A stretch of 64,000 nucleotides of DNA from Cylindrobasidium torrendii FP15055 ss-10 (GCA_000934385.1 KN880453.1:62001-126000); one strand, 5' to 3'; shown: positions 1-12,262, numbered from the stretch's first letter. Translations and numbers: made by a program. Notes: generated from the letters alone by a model not told the origin.

Positions 1-1686
1 ACAAGGAGGGATCTATCCTAGGTCTCCGATACCACAACGTTCCCGTTTACCCTCTCACGGTCTACCATGCCTCGAATAAGGCGAACCGCAGATATACCCT
101 CTATGTAACGAGCGACGAGGTGAGGCGGGTGTGGAAATCCAAACTAGAGAATGCGTTTGGTGTGTATACGGCGCGGATGGAGGGCAACATGTTCTTCAGT
201 CCACATACGCTATCCGATGGATTCTTTCGTACAACGGGAATGAGGATGAGCTCGAATGCTATAATACGAGGGAAAATATCCTGTGCGGCGCCGTTCTGTA
301 GGTCAACAATTGTCTGAGTACCCTGATGATGTTGAGCGCTGACCTTTTCGAAGCAATACAAGGGCGGCATTATCTTGCTGTTGGATGCACGTCAGGAATA
401 TGGGTATCACAAAGAGGTCGAGAGGGTATGTTCCTTCATTATCTAACGAGCAATGAATCTCATCAAGTGGTAGACTTCAAGCGTGTCATTGCATTCCCTA
501 GCCCACGAGCTATCGCTGCAATATACGCACACGGGGAGAAGATTTTCAACAAATTGATTGTGCATGACGAAAGCACATTGAATTCATACCCACTAGACCT
601 TGTTGCAAAAGTCGCCGAGGGCAAAGCAGACGCAAAATCGCTGAGTTCTTCTTGTGAAAAGATTGCAGGACAACCGAAGAATGTTGTGTTCTTCCGATAT
701 ACCCATGTTGGGCCCAGGTTGCTATGTTTGTGTTGCGAATCGTCATATCAGACCTCTTCTGACCTATGGAATAGTGGTATACGCGTACAGGAAGCTACTT
801 CAAGTGTCGTTAAGCTTGCAAGTGGTTGAGGTGCTCGACATTTCCGAGAGCAACATCGCGCCCAAACGTGGGCTCAGTTTTGGGCGGAAGCCGGCAGAGC
901 AAGAGAGCAAGAGCTTCCGGCCCTATGGCGAGGTGCGAAAGCCTGACATATCCTTCAAGAAGAGTTCTAACAAATATTGCGTAGGCCGGGTATGTGCCCA
1001 AGGATGCGTACGATGTAACGGCGTTGATCAAGACGATTGGCGTGTGTACGGCAGATGGGATTGTCATCGCTGACCCAACAAAGTCTGTGGGACAAGTTCT
1101 TTGCGTCCTTTCTGACTGACCGTATATCTGCAGTCTTATGAGAAAGCCCAACGTTGTGCCCAACTTAGCGGACGCGTCGTCAAATATGCCGATGGCGACG
1201 CTCAAAAGCAAGGTCGAAGACTCGAAGCCGCTGGGCATGATTCCTCATGGTGAAGAGCTCTTGGTGGTGTGCGACTGTGAGTTGCTTCTGCCTTCTCGAT
1301 TGTATGGTACTGATGCGTGGTTGGCAGCGATTGGCTATTATGTAGACAGACATGGTCTACCAGTGCGAAATTGCGGATACATGAAATGGGAGACCAAGGT
1401 CCAGTCATATGCACAACGAGGCCCTCATGTTCTTCTCGTGTCAGAGGAATTCATAGAGATACGGCTGATCGACACGGGGAGGATTGTACAGGTCATTGAA
1501 GGGAAAGGCATACGGTTGTTGTATGGTGGACCTGGTCAGGACGCGGTGCTTGTGGCGATGAAGGGCGAGCATGACGATGCGCACGGTGTGAGCGACAAGA
1601 TTGCGGAGTTATTGGAAACCTCCGAGATTCAGACAGCGCATCCCACTTCTGCTTCGGCTGACTTATGGGATGAGTTCGACGCATGA
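1..1686 (+). CDS. Rho guanine nucleotide exchange factor, C-terminal PH-CNH part (5' end outside window)
   Basis: The reading frame is open at base 3, so the N-terminal part, including the expected DH domain, lies outside the window. The first residues, with the pattern YPLTVYHASNKANRRYTLYV and a Trp-containing last helix, look like the end of a PH domain. After that comes a citron-homology (CNH) domain (HYLAVGCTSGIWV, FNKLIVHDESTL, VVFFRY, and a final block with HVLLVSEEFIEIR). PH plus CNH is the arrangement of fungal Rom1/Rom2-type Rho1 exchange factors, which activate Rho1 for cell-wall synthesis at the plasma membrane. Several ~50-bp introns interrupt it; for example, the intron after the CAAPF codons is best closed at an acceptor following a GCTGAC branch site. 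The stop is TGA at 1684-1686. A CNH-only signalling protein is less likely because of the PH remnant. Confidence 0.82.
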
Positions 1687-2256
1687 CATCGAGAAGTCAA
1701 TGGTGTATATCTGCTGTATATCTGTATCTACACTGACGGAACTGTTGTATGTATTATCTAGACTGTGACGGATATTTGATGCCTTTAGAGACGAGTGCTA
1801 AGAGCTGGAGACATGATTTACAGCCGTTGTTTTCCGTATTGGATGGCGAGTCTAGGCTGTGAAAGAGAACCATCTTCTCCCGCAGAATTCTCACTGTTTC
1901 GGCTCGTCTACGTTGCTCTGTTGAAACTCAGTAGGACAGCTCCAAAACGGCTTGAAACCAGGCTTCAAGTCAGTCTAGGAAGTGGGGAATTTCTTTCGAA
2001 CCATAGCACTTTCTCAACGAGACACAAATAAGGAAGGCCATCATTGGGGACTTGACAATGCATTGGCCAATCTTCAACTTGCCCGAGCCATTGTACAGCG
2101 GTAACCTCGTGTCCAATATTGGCATTGAGCAGGCGAGTGCCTATGACGACAGCACGATCGGATTCATTCGATTTGAACTCGCCATGTGGCATGTCATTCT
2201 CTTAAAGTGCCCACGTTCCTTCCCCTCCGTTGGCCAAGGGCTTGCCACTTACCACC
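1687..2256. other. intergenic region
   Basis: About 570 bp hold the 3' flank of the RhoGEF gene and the promoter of the Ppn2-like gene. I see no convincing TATA box or coding exon. Confidence 0.5.
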
Positions 2257-3700
2257 ATGACCTCTGGGATACGCCTTGTTCTGGCCCTCTCCACCCTCGT
2301 TTGCTTTCTAGTCTTCGTCTTGTTCGAAGCAACAGGCCTCAATGCCTACCAATTATTCGAGCCCGGCAGCAACAGTCAGTCCTCCGACTTGGGCTAGTAG
2401 ATCCACTCTAAATAAGCCCAGGATTCCCTGATTTCGCACACTACAGAGATATCAGAGTGCTTTCTCCTGCAGAGTTCCCCATATGTGCGTCGCCAGTTCA
2501 ACCCTTATTCGTCTCGTTGATGTTCGCATAGATGATCCGTCAAAGCGTGTTATCCTCGTCGGGGACATACATGGCATGTACACCGAACTAGAGTATGGTT
2601 TCGCACACCGACCATGATTCGCCGCCTTGACCTTTGCTAGGTCCTTGCTCCACAAAGTTTCTTACACTCCCACCTCTGATACCCTTGTCTCGGTTGGTGA
2701 CATCGTTGCGAAAGGCCCGCACAAGGGTTCTATGGCCGTATTGGATTGGATGGCCACTCACAATGTCACCGCCGTTCGCGGGAACCACGATGAACATGTA
2801 GTCGAATGGTACTCTTGGCTGCAGTGGGTTCGCTCGATGCACGGTGGATCAAAATTCATCGAAACAGTATGCACGCGCTGGGAGCACGCCCAGAAGCATG
2901 GCCACAACGACCCTGAGGTGTGGGTCGAGCGGGAGATAGAGCGAGACCAAGTGAACAAGAAATGGTGGAAACGCATTCCAAAGGGGAAGGGTTGGATCAT
3001 GTTTGGCGACCACTTCGAGATTGCGCGCGCGATGGACCAGCGAATGTACGATTATCTGGTTTCTCTCCCGCTGAAGCTGCACATCCCGCATGCCCATACC
3101 TTCATCGCTCATGCTGGGGTCCTCTCGTCCGACCCCAAGCGCAAACCCTGGCACAGAAAGCAGCCACTTGCCAATGTTCCCAAAGGCAAGGATACCCACC
3201 ACATTCGCACTTTGCAGGAGCAAGCAGTTCTCACCGATATTCCACCAAACAACGATCCTTGGGTCACACTCAACATGCGCAGCATTACCGAGGACGGAGA
3301 CATTTCCCGCCAGAGCGATGATCATCCATGGTCCAAGCACTACGCCAGTGACATGGGCCGCTGCGCTGGATTTGAGCTGCAAGACCATCGTGCAGAACGG
3401 AGCAAGCAACTGCCCTGCTATCCCATGTCCGTTGTCTATGGGCATGCGGCAGGACGAGGCTTGGACGTGAAGCGCTGGTCAATCGGTTTGGACTCTGGAT
3501 GTGTGTATGAAAGGCGTATGACTGCGTTAGTGCTCGGCGGAGAGCTTGCGAAGGTGACATTAGGCGAAGAGGAGGACCCAAGTCAGGTTGTGTTGGACTG
3601 GGATGAAGAGGACATCGGTATAGAAACCAAGAAGAGGAAGTCACTGATCAAGTTTGGTGACAACGGCGTTGGCAGGCTTGTCAGCGTCTCTTGCCATTGA
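2257..3700 (+). CDS. PPN2: Ppn2-like endopolyphosphatase / calcineurin-like metallophosphatase
   Basis: Three exons (2257-2374, 2475-2592, 2641-3700) give about 431 residues. An N-terminal hydrophobic stretch (residues about 5-25) looks like a signal anchor. The phosphatase core follows with the metal-binding motifs GDIHG, GDIVAKGPHKG and GNHDEH, and a later conserved His in YGHAAGRG. A single N-terminal anchor plus a PPP-superfamily domain matches yeast Ppn2 (YNL217W), a vacuolar Zn-dependent endopolyphosphatase. The lumenal vacuolar location is inferred from that family. The start is the first ATG before the anchor; the GDIHG motif spans the second exon. Other members of the ApaH-like phosphatase group are possible. 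Confidence 0.82.
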
Positions 3701-3921
3701 CAATCTGCATTATGATTATTTACCCTCATTTCCACTGTAATTTAGCCCACTATCGTATAGCTTTGTATATTTCACTATTAGTCTATTTGTCCTTGGATGT
3801 CCACACAAAACGGAGTCTTGCTTATTCATGAAGCTAACCTGACGCTCGTGAGTTATCCATTGATCTTACGATCGTCGATCGCCCAGTCAAATCTCTTTCA
3901 TTCTCGACCAACACAACAACA

Positions 3922-5702
3922 ATGTCATCTTGCGGAGCGCCAGCGGCAGAGGGTGGTGAGGCTCTCATGCAAAGTAAGTATACTTGATATCAAGTCGGCC
4001 CTGTCTCAACAAGCCCTCCAGAGCGCCAGAAATACGACAAGTCGAAGAACTGCGTTCGGTGCAAGGACAATATTGGCAACATCGTAGTGCGACATGCTGT
4101 TTACTGCAAGTGCGCTACTACTCGCATGCACCATTTTGGTACTCAACTCATCACAGGAACTGCTTCTCACCTATGATAGCCGCCAAGTTTCGCCGTGGTG
4201 TCGAGCCATACGTGAATGAAGCTCCCAAGGGTCGACGTAGGCTCAAAGCATCTGGCAACATTCTTGTTGGCCTTTCCGGCGGCGTGGGCTCGACAGTGAT
4301 CCTGGACCTCGTCAATCAGAGCTACTTCGCACCGCGAACGGACACACCTGGTGGGAAGGAACATCCACGATTCAACGAGAGGATCTGGCAGAAGGGATTC
4401 GTTTGCTATGTGGATATTTCTGCGGTATTCCCCAATGTGCGTGTATAATCTCTCGTGAAGTTTGCGCTGCTCAACAAGGTCTACATAGATGCGAGACCGT
4501 ACTAATGAAGTCAGAAATGCAGCAAAGACATACGACGCGCTAGAGTTCATTCTCGTCCGCCTCGAGAATGCTTTCGATGATTCCTGGTGGACATCAGTTG
4601 GAGGAAAGCCTAGCAACTCAGAGCTTTTTGTAGACTTCGCAGACCAAGGTTTATTACATTGAATCTCATCACTTGTCCATATCCTCATGTTTGCAGATCT
4701 TCTCATTACCGCAATATCCGATTCTAATACCGACCCTGTCGCTGCCCTGCGCACCTTCATCTCTGCTCTCCCGACGCAAACAGCCATTTCTCAAGCAATA
4801 CCTACTCTCGTCCGCGTTCTCCTGCTGTATACAGCGCGCCATTTGGGCGTTTCACATGTTCTCCTTGGGACGTCTCTCACTTCACTCTCCATATCCCTCA
4901 TCTCGTCAATATCTCAAGGCGGTGGCTTCACTGTACGCGAGGAGTCAGACGAACAGTGGATGGCACCAGGATCGACAACGCCCATACGGATAATCAAGCC
5001 TCTCCAGGATGTAGGCATGAAGGAGTGTTCAGCTTGGGCTTGGTGGCATGGTTTGCCAGTTGTGCAGAAGGAGAAACTTCCCGGAACGGGGCAGGATATC
5101 GCTGCACTTACCAAAGGTGCGGATTTGTCTTTGGCTATGATTGTGTGTAACTCATACATGGTGTAGACTTCATCGTCGGGCTTGAGAAAGACTACCCTTC
5201 CACCGTGTCGACCATTGCCAAAACGTGCGCCAAATTGGCGCCAAAGCACGGCTCTGTTCGACGTTGTCTACTCTGCGAACGGTACGTTGGTCCTTAAAAT
5301 GATAAGCTTGGTATCTGACGCGGGAATAGGCCGATACAAGAAGGCATTGACGACTGGCTCACAAGAACATCCATTCGGTCTCTCTCGATAGGCAATACTA
5401 CGCCCCGATTTTCGACAGCCCGACTAACACCATCCTTGTGTTATTCTTGCCACACCACTTTGACTAGCAAAAGCAGTCGCGGGGCCACAAAATCCACCTC
5501 ATCATTTGTGCGACTACCGGTTTGGCTGTCTGCCGGCCTCCAGAGCGCCGAATATTCCATGTTTCAGATCCCCGACGAACGGGATCAGCCCGCTGAAAAA
5601 ACCTCTGCCAAAGACACGGAGGTTTGGCAGACGCGAAAAATTGGCCAGCAGGAGATGAAGCATGCGATAGGAGATTTTCTCATCGAGGATTCTGGGCAAT
5701 AG
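3922..5702 (+). CDS. NCS2: cytoplasmic tRNA 2-thiolation protein 2 (Ncs2/Ctu2)
   Basis: About seven exons encode roughly 490-500 residues. The N-terminus has the paired Cys motifs of the Ncs6/Ncs2 family (CVRCK, then RHAVYCK, then NCF). After these come KFRRG and a PP-loop-like segment GLSGGVGSTVILDLV. A C-terminal Cys cluster (RRCLLCER and CYSCHTTL) probably binds Zn. The partner Ncs6/Ctu1 carries the catalytic ATP pyrophosphatase; this subunit is needed with it for 2-thiolation of wobble U34 in Lys, Glu and Gln tRNAs via Urm1. The degenerate PP-loop, without the SGGxDS Asp, fits the Ctu2 subunit rather than Ctu1. The start ATG sits in a Ser/Cys/Gly-rich context. The last exon ends with TAG at 5700-5702. 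Confidence 0.9.
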
Positions 5703-5834
5703 TAGCCAGTACTATGCTCTGGGGCAGACCACGGGCGAATGTATCTATGGCGACAGTTCGTCTATTACTCTGCGATGCGGCTTTCGAATGCAGGTGATAT
5801 GCGAGCTCAAGCGCTCAGTACTGAGGAATCTGGG

Positions 5835-5842
5835 TATATATG
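5835..5842 (+). promoter_or_regulatory. TATA box
   Basis: TATATATG lies about 40 bp upstream of the ATG at 5883, a spacing that fits a short 5' UTR for the DUF6699-like gene. Confidence 0.45.
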
Positions 5843-5882
5843 GAGTGCATCAAGCATTCGTGGATAAACTGAACACACAAAC

Positions 5883-6476
5883 ATGGCCGCTCGCAAAGTG
5901 TCCTTGAGCCCTCTCTCATCATCCACCACCCTTCTCGACCGCTGGCCGCACTTCAAAGTCTCTTGCCCTCAGTCTCAGGCATCGTCGCTGAAGCTGCGCC
6001 AGGCTATACTCAGATACACAGACTGGTGGTCAGACCCACCTGAGTTCGAACTCTCGCCCAGGCTCGTGCACAGCGGATGGAAGACTCCCATACGCTACGA
6101 CTTTCGAGACGCGCCGCAGACAGTATGGTGGCGACACGTCCTTTGCCCTGACACCCTTTTTTGCCCCGCGGTCCTGCCATTTCTCATGCACATGCGCATA
6201 CTGCTGAGAACGCGATATGTGGAATGGATTGTGGATGTGCGGCCTGTTGGGTTGACTGAGTACGTGACGCCCTGGGATATCGTCGTGACGCTGCATCAGG
6301 CGCTGCACCGGCCAATTACGAGAAGCCTGGCTCAGGTGATTGAGACACATCGTGCGAAAAGGACGAGGAGGTGGACGGGGCTCAGGATGATTGAGCTTCT
6401 GCGTGGGAGGACGAAATTCGCAGGCTTGTCACGGATGCATGGGATGTGGGATACGTGGGTATTGCATGTCCTGTGA
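5883..6476 (+). CDS. DUF6699-like hypothetical protein
   Basis: This is a single-exon ORF of 197 residues with no signal peptide or membrane segment. The region around residues 115-150 (PVGLTEYVTPWDIVVTLHQA, then LHRPIT) has the spacing of the basidiomycete DUF6699 domain: a short beta segment, then a helix with I/VxxALxxP. An earlier WWRHVLCP region fits the same fold. Such proteins occur in large families in mushrooms and their function is unknown. A TATA box sits about 40 bp upstream. The assignment rests on pattern only. Confidence 0.6.
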   Translation: MAARKVSLSPLSSSTTLLDRWPHFKVSCPQSQASSLKLRQAILRYTDWWSDPPEFELSPRLVHSGWKTPIRYDFRDAPQTVWWRHVLCPDTLFCPAVLPFLMHMRILLRTRYVEWIVDVRPVGLTEYVTPWDIVVTLHQALHRPITRSLAQVIETHRAKRTRRWTGLRMIELLRGRTKFAGLSRMHGMWDTWVLHVL

Positions 6477-8141
6477 ACGGGCATTGGATGGTGCGCAATG
6501 ACTTGGACGACGTCTCGGGAAGGGAGGAATGCTTCCCCGCACATGAGTATTCTGACCCCGTAATTTTTTAACGCAGCCATTTGAGTGTTTGTTACACTTT
6601 CGAAGCCGTACTGTATTAGTCAAGGTCAATTGGTGCCTTCAATTGGTGTGGGAATTCGGGATGTCTCCGTTCAGCATCGATGAACTCTGTTGATCGCATA
6701 CACCGCAGGACTTCTACACCGTGGGTTTGCCAACTGATGAAATCCGAGTACGGATTCATTCTGAGGTTATGAGAGTTGGTGTGTATCTGCTTCTCAATGG
6801 ATATGCTATAGAAGCGGTCTTCCCTTCGAGAGGCAAAACGGTGCTTCCCAGAAAGACCGCATATAGTTGAACGCTTTCTTGGCGAACATCGTCTGGAATC
6901 AATGTCTTGCGATGAGATGTCCAAGTCGACGACGTGCAATGCCCGTTCTCGATTGCAAAGTTACACGCCCTGCTTTCTGTCCGGGAGAAGGAATGCTCAT
7001 TTGCCTTCATACATGGGTGCGCGATAAATCCATCTCCGTTGCTTTACAGTTCCCCATTTCTTAATCCGGTAAACAATGGCGCGTAGCACGTGAGTCGCTG
7101 CGCGGCAGCAATGTCGGTACGGGGATAGTATAGTGCCCGCCTCCTGTGGCCACGGCGGAACCCTAGCTGAGAGGATGATGATGTCGACATCTGCCTCCAT
7201 TTGACCTCTGTCGAGTACGTCGGCGGACGACTGCGCGCCAGTTTTGCGAACGCCATTCCGCTGGTCCGCGGTGTCAACTTGGAGATGGTCGCGACGTGAG
7301 CCTGACATGTCCAATGTGCGGTACCAGTGTCCCCCACAGGGCTGGAGGGGGGCATTTCCTAGCGCTGCCTCATGATCCGACCATCATACTGTCCGAAGCG
7401 GGGAGTTTGAGTAATGAAAAAGACAAGAAGGCAGCATAAATCACAAAAGAAGCGTAAAAGGCGCGTAAATTGAACAAATAGGCCCCCAGAAGGGACTAGA
7501 AGTGCAAGAAGAATTGGGTGAGTATGATCATGTGTGGCCAGGGGGGCATGTGCGTAGAGCATTCTGGTTCGAAAGATGCTTTTAAGCGCGAATGGCGGGA
7601 CCCGCAAACTTCGTATTTGCAACGTCGTTCGGAGGATGCCCTTGTAATTATGATGGACCACGCCAGTTGCGCGCCCCGGCGGCTTCTTATAGCATTTCGA
7701 GAATCCGGGTGCTCTGAACCGGGTGGATTTAATTTTCCAGGGTGCAAGCAGTTGAAATGATGACGGTGAACAAGGAAGGGTGACGAACACATAACAGTGG
7801 GAACAATGCAAGCAACAATAATAAAATGACATATACATAGGCCATCGTGGACGGCGGCGATAACAGAGCCATCTGCAAATCCGTTTAGAGGCGGGAGCCC
7901 TGGTTTACGCGATTTATAAACGATAACAACGTGGTCCTAACGCGATCGAGGATCTAAGGGTTTCGGGGGCTTTGACCAAGGTTCACACACAAATTTTGGA
8001 AGGATTTAAAAAAATGATGAAATTGCTCTGGGCCGGTCCAAGTCTTCCAACAACATCCTTGGTCACCTACGGTCGTGGTCGAGGTCGTCGTCGCGCGATA
8101 CTTGAATACTTTGAACCGGCACTGTTCCACTGTTCGTTCCC
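6477..8141. other. long intergenic region, no gene seen
   Basis: About 1.67 kb lie between two + strand genes. Open frames on both strands here (for example minus 7359-7838) lack family-like motifs, Met starts with TATA boxes, or consistent splice patterns. The part from about 7850 to 8141 is presumably the promoter and 5' UTR of the next gene. I see no repeats or mobile element remnants. Confidence 0.45.
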
Positions 8142-10015
8142 ATGGCGTCGCCTCTCTCCCCTCGCAAGCTACGGGCCGAATTGTCCGGCTTTTTCCACCC
8201 TTCGCACTATTCGTACAGTCCGTCCAGCGGGAGCAGTGATACACCCCCATCCTCGGCGGCCTCATCTGTGTTCGCATTCCACACTATGGCAACGACAGAA
8301 TCCCCGGGCAGGAGCAGAAGCCGGCTCCCCTTCCTTGGCCGCAGGAAGAAATCCAAAGCGCGCGCAGAGCATTCGGAAATCGGCGCATTTTCTGACTACA
8401 ATCCCCAGGATGGAGAAGAAATGTGCGTGCTCTTACAGCGTACAGATGATGACCCTGCTGACCAAATGATAGCTATTCACCTTCATCCCGTCCCTCGACA
8501 CCAACTACCGCGTCCACTCCCAGTCCGCTTCCCCCGAGTCCAGTTCCAACCGTGTCTGGGTCGTTCTTATCCCGGCTCACGCGCCCCAAGTCTGCAAAAA
8601 AGCCGACGAATGGATATCTGTCAGACACCCATCTTCCCCCTTCAACCACAAATACTCCTACCGCATCGCGTCGACAGAGCAGGTCTATTACCCCACGGCC
8701 AAAGGGCGAAACAGTGGATGACTGTTATGCCGACTTGTTCACACGCCCGCGAGCGTCGTTGTCTGCGCTGCCGTCGCATCCTGCATCGCCCACAGAGGCC
8801 GACGTGCCGCCTCCACTGCCTACCAACAGGGAGAATCGCCGGACGATAGGCGCTACTCCTCGTGGACATGTGCCCCATGGCTCACACTCATCCGTTGGAT
8901 CCAGTCTATTTCCTCCGCTGCACAGTCCGCCGAAATCTCCCCTGCCAACTCCTCCCACACTCGAGGCACCCCCACGCATGTCGCGTGCGCGTGCACAGAC
9001 ACTCTCTTCTGTGTCGTCTGCATCCTCACGGTCTTCGCCGTCGATACCCGCCGTGCCAATTATTGCTACGCCTGTGCCCCGCCGGAGCAAGTCTGTCCAT
9101 TCTGAGCAGCGGCAGTCCATCGAACAAACTGGCTCTCCCACCAAAGATAGCCGCAGCATCGACACTGCTTTGCCGGAGGAGCTGCGCCAGATAGCACATG
9201 CCCAGGCCGATAGGATTGAAGAACTCTCGGCATGCATCGTCCGTTTGACGCAAAGTCACACCAGCGAAAAGCATGCGCTCGAACGCAGAGTAAACTTGTT
9301 GGAACGCGAGCTGGGCCGAAAGGAGAAGGAAATACAAGGCCTGACATGGCTGGTAAGGTCCGACAAGAGTCCCATCTCTGAAAGTGCCTCCAAGTCCTCA
9401 CCCTCACTTGATTCACCAATGCTGGACGGCGCCATCCAACTGCCCATCATCAAACTGCCTACAATACGCCGTATTGACGCAGGGTATGGGACCGACACCC
9501 CAGATTCGTCCGGGAACGAGTCAAACTACTCGACCCGAACGACCCGTGCAAAGCGCTCGAGCAAAATACTCCACAGTGGACGTACACTGCGGCCCAGCCC
9601 AGAGTCGCCTCTACCAGCGTTGCCGCCCAGTCTGGACAGGCGCGCCTCGTCGTCCTCGCTCGCATCGTCGCGATCCGCCGCATCCTCAACCTCCTCCCTT
9701 CCTTTGGCACTCGCGTCACCTTTACCACCCCAGCTGACGTCCATCCCCGAGCGTGCGCCGCCCGTACCTCGCCTGCCTTCCTCATCCTTGCATGATCCCG
9801 CCATCATCGCCGCCCTCAACAGCCGACGCGAAAAAGAGATGCGCCGCGCCTCAGTACGCACCCTGCCCGCGACGCCGGTACAGAAAGCAGCTCCAGCCCC
9901 GACGCCAGCCGCTGCATACGCCGCCAACCTCATGCAAGGCAGGAAACCGACCATCTCGCAGCTCCTCGACGATGCCCCGATACCCCCAACATCTCGGCCG
10001 TCCGTTTCGCAGTGA
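8142..10015 (+). CDS. Ser/Pro-rich disordered protein with a central coiled coil
   Basis: Two exons (8142-8422 and 8473-10015) join across a clean 50-bp intron with a GCTGAC branch site to give 607 residues. The N-terminus (MASPLSPRKLRAELSGFF) is followed by long Ser/Pro/Thr-rich sequence. Around residues 330-390 lies one ordered stretch: a charged heptad-like coiled coil starting at LPEELRQIAHAQADRIEEL and ending near ERELGRKEKEIQGL. More low-complexity Ser/Ala/Pro sequence follows. There is no catalytic domain or membrane segment. The composition suggests a scaffold or cytoskeletal/signalling protein, but I do not recognise a named family. The start is the first ATG of the frame. Confidence 0.75.
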
Positions 10016-10718
10016 CAGTTATGCGACGACAAACCCCCAACCAGTAAATCATATCGTACAATCTTATCTTGCTTATTTGTATTTCTCCTCCTCCGACACC
10101 AAACGTAAAGACTCTTTTTTTTCGTTCATTGCTCGTACTATATGTACTACTCCCACCATCGTTCACTCCTTTCGTCTCCGCGTCTCGCTTTGTTAAGTTG
10201 TTAACTTAGTACTAATATCTATATCCTGTGTTGTATGGGTTCAGTGTCTAGCGTGACTACTCTCGGAGGCTCCCACAATGGAAATGGGTATCAAAGTAGG
10301 TTAACAGTGCATGCAGTGCTTGACCTTCAGTCGACAAACTGCATAGCACACGACCATTCTACTTCAACGAAACGACCTTAACTTCTTATTATAATCCGCT
10401 TGCAGATGGTACGCATCCAAAGCTCTTTGAGAGTGTGCACCAGGTGTGCACTATTTGTCGACCTCTTGAACTTGTACGTTGCTCTCAAGTGGATCAGTTC
10501 AAACTGTGTGCAAGAGATTTGTCTTCAAATTCGTGAGAATGACATTCTGCTGGATACTTCCGTGGGTATACATACCTCAAGGAAACCACTCAAGGGGAAA
10601 GCTCCACTCTAAAAGTCTACTGTTCACAAAATACATGAGCTATGGTACGGGTAATGGTTACATTTTATGGTGTACGTATTGACTTCTCTAGATTCCGTCG
10701 TGGTATCATCCTATCCGA
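10016..10718. other. intergenic region between convergent genes
   Basis: About 700 bp between two stop codons should hold both 3' UTRs. Short AT-rich ORFs here look random. Confidence 0.5.
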
Positions 10719-12262
10719 TTATAGGCGGCCTGGAATAATGTGAGAAAATGTCACAAATCATCGACGGCATGATACACTTACCAACGTTGCCGAGATCAGT
10801 GCACGCCTCCGCGACACGAATGGCAAGCGTCTTCTCACCCTCACGCACCCACACGCGTGGGTCGTAGAACTATTGTAGTTATCAGAAAAGTGAAAGTCGA
10901 AATTAGAGTCAGCAAAAGCGGACCTTCTTGTTGGGCTTGTCCTCGCCTTCGGGGTTGCCGACCTGAGACTTCAGGTAGTCGGCCTTGCTGAGAACAAAGT
11001 CCTGCGCATTCAAGTTAAGGAAGGTATCATATTGACGAACATTCGAACTTACGCGGATACCGGCAAGGTAGGCGAACTGGGTGTCAGTGTCGACGTTCAT
11101 CTTGACGACACCGTTCACGACAGCAGTGTGGATTTCCTCCTTGCTGGAGCCAGAGCCACCGTGGAAGACAAGGTAGAGAGGTTGCGCAACCTTTCCACCG
11201 AGCTTCTCGGATGCGTACTCCTGGTGCTTGCCCAAAAGGCCAGGCTCAAGCTTGACATTTCCCGGCTTGTAGACACCGTGCACGTTTCCGAAGGCAGCAG
11301 CAATGGAGAAGTTAGGGCTGATGGCAGCAAGAGCAGTGTGGACGTCGAAGATGTCCGGGGGCTGGGTGTAAAGGAGGGAGTTCTCGACACCAGAGTTGTC
11401 GACACCATCCTCCTCTCCACCGGTAATGCCGATCTCCATCTCCAACCAGAGACCGATGGCAGCCATGCGCTTGAAGTATTTGACGCATGTTCCGATGTTG
11501 TCCTCCTTGCTCTCTTCCGAGAGGTCGAGCATGTGAGAGGAGAAGAGGGGCTCGCCGTGCTCCTTGAAGTAAGCCTCATCCGCGTCGAGCATACCGTCGA
11601 ACCACGGGAGGAGCTTGTGTGCGCAGTGGTCGCTGTGCATGATGACGGGACTACGAAGAATGAACATGGGTGGGAGCGATGGTCGGATATATGACTTACA
11701 CGCCATAAGACTTGGCGACGGCACGGGCGTGGAGAGCCGCGGCGGTAGCACCAGCGATTGACGCTTGCTGCTTGTCGTTGGCGAGGCCCTTTCCGGCGAA
11801 GTATGCACTGCCGCCTTGGGAGACCTGGAGGATGATGGGCGCCTTGATGTCGCTGGGTGAACAACGCGTAAGTTATGAAGCCGTAATGACACCCATAAAA
11901 GAGGACGGACCGCGCAGCCTCGAGACAGGCGTTGATGGTGGAGGAAGAGGTTACGTTCTATTGCAGGATTAGAAAAAAAAAATGACTGAAAATAAGGAAA
12001 CGACGCACGATGGCCTGTAGATGCTCGACAGGAGAACAATATACGTTAATGGATAGGACTCACCGGAATGGCAAACTGCACAAGGAGGTTAGATCTGCCT
12101 GCGATAGATAGTTCAAAAACATACGTTGTGCTCTTTGGCGTAGTCGAAGACCTTTCGGACGTTTGCGCCGGTAACGACGCCAGCCTAGTATGGTTAATCA
12201 GTCGACGGCCTCGACGTGCACTTTCGCGATTTGCGTACGGGAACAATATCGAGGAGACCCAT
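10719..12262 (-). CDS. FBA1: class II fructose-bisphosphate aldolase
   Basis: About 360 residues of the Zn-dependent (class II) aldolase that splits fructose-1,6-bisphosphate into DHAP and glyceraldehyde-3-phosphate in glycolysis. Visible motifs are HSDHCAHKLLPW (Zn-binding His), LEMEIGITGGEEDGVDN, FGNVHGVYKPGN, FHGGSGSSKEEI and KMNVDTDTQFAY. The start exon is only 24 nt (MGLLDIVP), followed by AGVVTGANVRKV and then two tiny exons encoding FAIP and AI before NVTSSST. The last exon supplies only the end of GRL and TAA (stop at 10719-10721). A TATA-like box lies about 65 bp upstream. Heavy splitting of the 5' end is common in highly expressed basidiomycete genes. Confidence 0.96.
12009..12014 (-). 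other. FBA1: 6-nt microexon of FBA1 (Ala-Ile)
   Basis: GCCATC is flanked by a CTACAG acceptor and a GTGCGT donor. It supplies the Ala-Ile of the conserved FAIPAINVTSSST block; leaving it out removes two invariant residues but keeps frame. Confidence 0.8.
12064..12075 (-). other. FBA1: 12-nt exon of FBA1 (Phe-Ala-Ile-Pro)
   Basis: TTTGCCATTCCG follows a TGCAG acceptor and precedes a GTGAGT donor. It encodes the conserved FAIP that follows KEHN. Confidence 0.82.

Noticed and set aside
2849..3445. 198-codon minus-strand ORF
   Set aside because: It is fully antisense to the phosphatase exon and has no motif of its own.
7359..7838. 160-codon minus-strand ORF
   Set aside because: It is rich in Cys/Phe/Leu without a fold pattern, has no TATA box, and no conserved motif was visible.
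11032..11694. 220-codon + strand ORF
   Set aside because: It is the antisense shadow of the FBA1 coding exon, which has clear aldolase motifs on the minus strand.
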